From assembly GCF_037975245.1 (NCBI RefSeq), contig NC_092564.1, positions 29,062,984-29,126,983 of the forward strand: a DNA stretch of 64,000 nucleotides, in the 5' to 3' direction. The stretch is from Apostichopus japonicus (Eukaryota; Echinodermata; Holothuroidea; Aspidochirotida; Stichopodidae). A program made the translations under genes and the position numbers. Below the pieces are notes generated by a model. It ran no database searches. It was given only the letters and a program-made list of their open reading frames with translations, and was not told where the DNA came from. Each line of letters starts with the position of its first letter. Positions within the stretch are counted from its first letter, which is position 1. Positions 62,947 through 64,000 of the stretch are shown here, piece by piece.

Positions 62947-64000
62947 AGATCGCGGCAAAAGCAAACTGCCCCCACCTGGTCTCGAGCCCGCGATCCAAAA
63001 ATCGTCACGCTCTCGAGGTACAGAGCAACCAACCGCGCCACGACAGCAGTTGATATAAATCTATGTTCGTTTCTAATACTTAAAGTTCCCAGAGACCGTA
63101 TGAGATCGCGGCAAAAGCAAACTGCCCCCACCTGGTCTCGAGCCCGCGATCCAAAATACGTCACGCTCTCGAGGTACAGAGCAACCAACCGCGCCACGAC
63201 AGCAGTTGATATAAATCTATGTTCGTTTCTAATACTTAAAGTTCCCAGAGACCGTACCAGATCGCGGCAAAAGCAAACTGCCCCCACCTGGTCTCGAGCC
63301 CGCGATCCAAAAATCGTCACGCTCTCGAGGTACAGAGCAACCAACCGCGCCACGACAGCAGTTGATATAAATCTATGTTCGTTTCTAATACTTAAAGTTC
63401 CCAGAGACCGTATGAGATCGCGGCAAAAGCAAACTGCCCCCACCTGGTCTCGAGCCCGCGATCCAAAAATCGTCACGCTCTCGAGGTACAGAGCAACCAA
63501 CCGCGCCACGACAGCAGTTGATATAAATCTATGTTCGTTTCTAATACTTAAAGTTCCCAGAGACCGTATAAAAACCCGGCAAAAGCAAACTGCCCCCACC
63601 TGGTCTCGAGCCCGCGATCCAAAAATCGTCACGCTCTCGAGGTACAGAGCAACCAACCGCGCCACGACAGCAGTTGATATAAATCTATGTTCGTTTCTAA
63701 TACTTAAAGTTCACAGAGACCGTATGAGAACCCGGCAAAAGCAAACTGCCCCCACCTGGTCTCGAGCCCGCGATCCAAAAATCGTCACGCTCTCGAGGTA
63801 CAGAGCAACCAACCGCGCCACGACAGCAGTTGATATAAATCTATGTTCGTTTCTAATACTTAAAGTTCCCAGAGACCGTATGAGATCGCGGCAAAAGCAA
63901 ACTGCCCCCACCTGGTCTCGAGCCCGCGATCCAAAAATCGTCACGCTCTCGAGGTACAGAGCAACCAACCGCGCCACGATATCAGTTGATATAAATCTAT

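Larger units (their letters stand above)
8294..64000 (-). repeat. tRNA-like satellite array, about 357 monomers of about 156 bp (truncated at right edge)
   Basis: Head-to-tail monomers fill the interval without any unrelated insertion. Four common lengths arise from two small indels: 155, 156, 157 and 158 bp, from CCA/CCCA before GAGACC and from GAGCAACC/GAGCACAACC. A few monomers lose one C of the CCCCC run. Each monomer has a CpG-rich half (about 100 bp, containing GATCGCGG, two CTCGAG sites, TACGTCACG and AACCGCGCCACGACAGC) and an AT-rich half (GTTGATATAAATC through TTCGTTTCTAATAC to GACCGTAT). On the minus strand the CpG-rich half has tRNA-gene order: A-box TGGCGCGGTTGG, a 5-bp anticodon-arm-like stem (GCTCT/AGAGC), B-box GGCTCGAGACC or GGATCGAGACC, then TTTT. 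I therefore orient it as minus. The source tRNA cannot be named. Confidence 0.95.
56900..64000 (-). repeat. Right zone of the satellite, CCAAAAATCGTC variants
   Basis: Most monomers are 156 bp with CCAAAAATCGTC in place of CCAAAATACGTC, giving a five-T run between A- and B-box on the minus strand. This variant is nearly absent left of 56900. Sub-patterns include CGATATCAG monomers at 58987, 59767, 59927, 60707 and 63978, and AACCCGGC monomers near 60923, 61547, 62170, 62793, 63573 and 63729. Confidence 0.8.

Noticed and set aside
8298-63977. About 150 open frames inside the satellite as protein-coding genes
   Set aside because: They repeat one 52-codon unit, lie on both strands over the same DNA, and start or end wherever a monomer is not a multiple of three long. 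No promoter, splice or family support.
8294-64000. CRISPR array
   Set aside because: Whole monomers repeat, and no unique spacers alternate with short constant repeats. The flank is eukaryotic.
8294-64000. Intact tRNA gene cluster
   Set aside because: The D-, T- and acceptor stems do not pair well, the anticodon-arm loop is 8 nt, and a T-run interrupts the module. It is tRNA-derived at best.
8294-64000. CENP-B box in GTTCGTTTCTAATACTT
   Set aside because: It matches the first TTCG of the motif but lacks the required central A and the CGGG part.
8294-64000. TGACGTA/TACGTCA in each monomer as a CRE/ATF site
   Set aside because: Only a partial match to TGACGTCA, located inside the tRNA-like anticodon-variable region, with no independent support.
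8294-64000. 5S rRNA or histone tandem cluster
   Set aside because: No 5S-like internal control region, no histone reading frame, and the 156-bp unit has no resemblance to either.

Overview
This is a eukaryotic, almost certainly metazoan, window. Evidence for that is intron-style splice signals, a P2X7-C-type domain exon, a non-autonomous hAT element and a very long tandem satellite. The species cannot be read from sequence; frequent AGGCCT/TAGGC-type words in the left flank and the domain types give only a weak impression of a marine invertebrate or invertebrate deuterostome. No prokaryotic gene organisation is present.

Layout. Positions 1-8293 are ordinary AT-rich, gene-poor sequence. They hold a partial minus-strand exon running off the left edge (HNH/zinc-loop-like), a 942-bp hAT-type element with an 8-bp target duplication (393-1334), a broken P2X7-C-domain gene fragment (2069-3001), a candidate minus-strand exon (4289-4377), a degenerate transposon-like reading frame (4703-5104), and three copies of a dispersed repeat with inverted termini (about 3640-3976, 5212-5863, 7672-8293).

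Positions 8294-64000 (87% of the window) are one uninterrupted head-to-tail satellite of about 357 monomers, mostly 155-158 bp (mode 156), running off the right edge. Read on the minus strand, each monomer carries a degenerate tRNA-like module: an A-box-like motif, a B-box-like motif about 40 bp downstream and a TTTT run 17 bp after it. The first unit, next to the flank, has the most tRNA-like A-box. The simplest reading is a tRNA-derived SINE or tRNA-like sequence amplified into a satellite. The array begins at the exact base where one copy of the dispersed repeat ends.

The array has zones. A divergent left edge (8294 to about 9770) is followed by a strongly homogenised core (about 9.8-49.2 kb) with nested higher-order repeats, including a 4212-bp unit (27 x 156) in tandem and a 4.6-kb block repeated 21,419 bp away. 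Next come a transition zone (about 49.2-55.8 kb) and a right zone (55.8-64.0 kb) marked by other variants and a 4-monomer pattern. Because 156 is divisible by 3, stop-free frames up to 973 codons appear on both strands at once. I treat these as by-products of the period, not as genes. No confidently intact protein-coding gene is present in the window.
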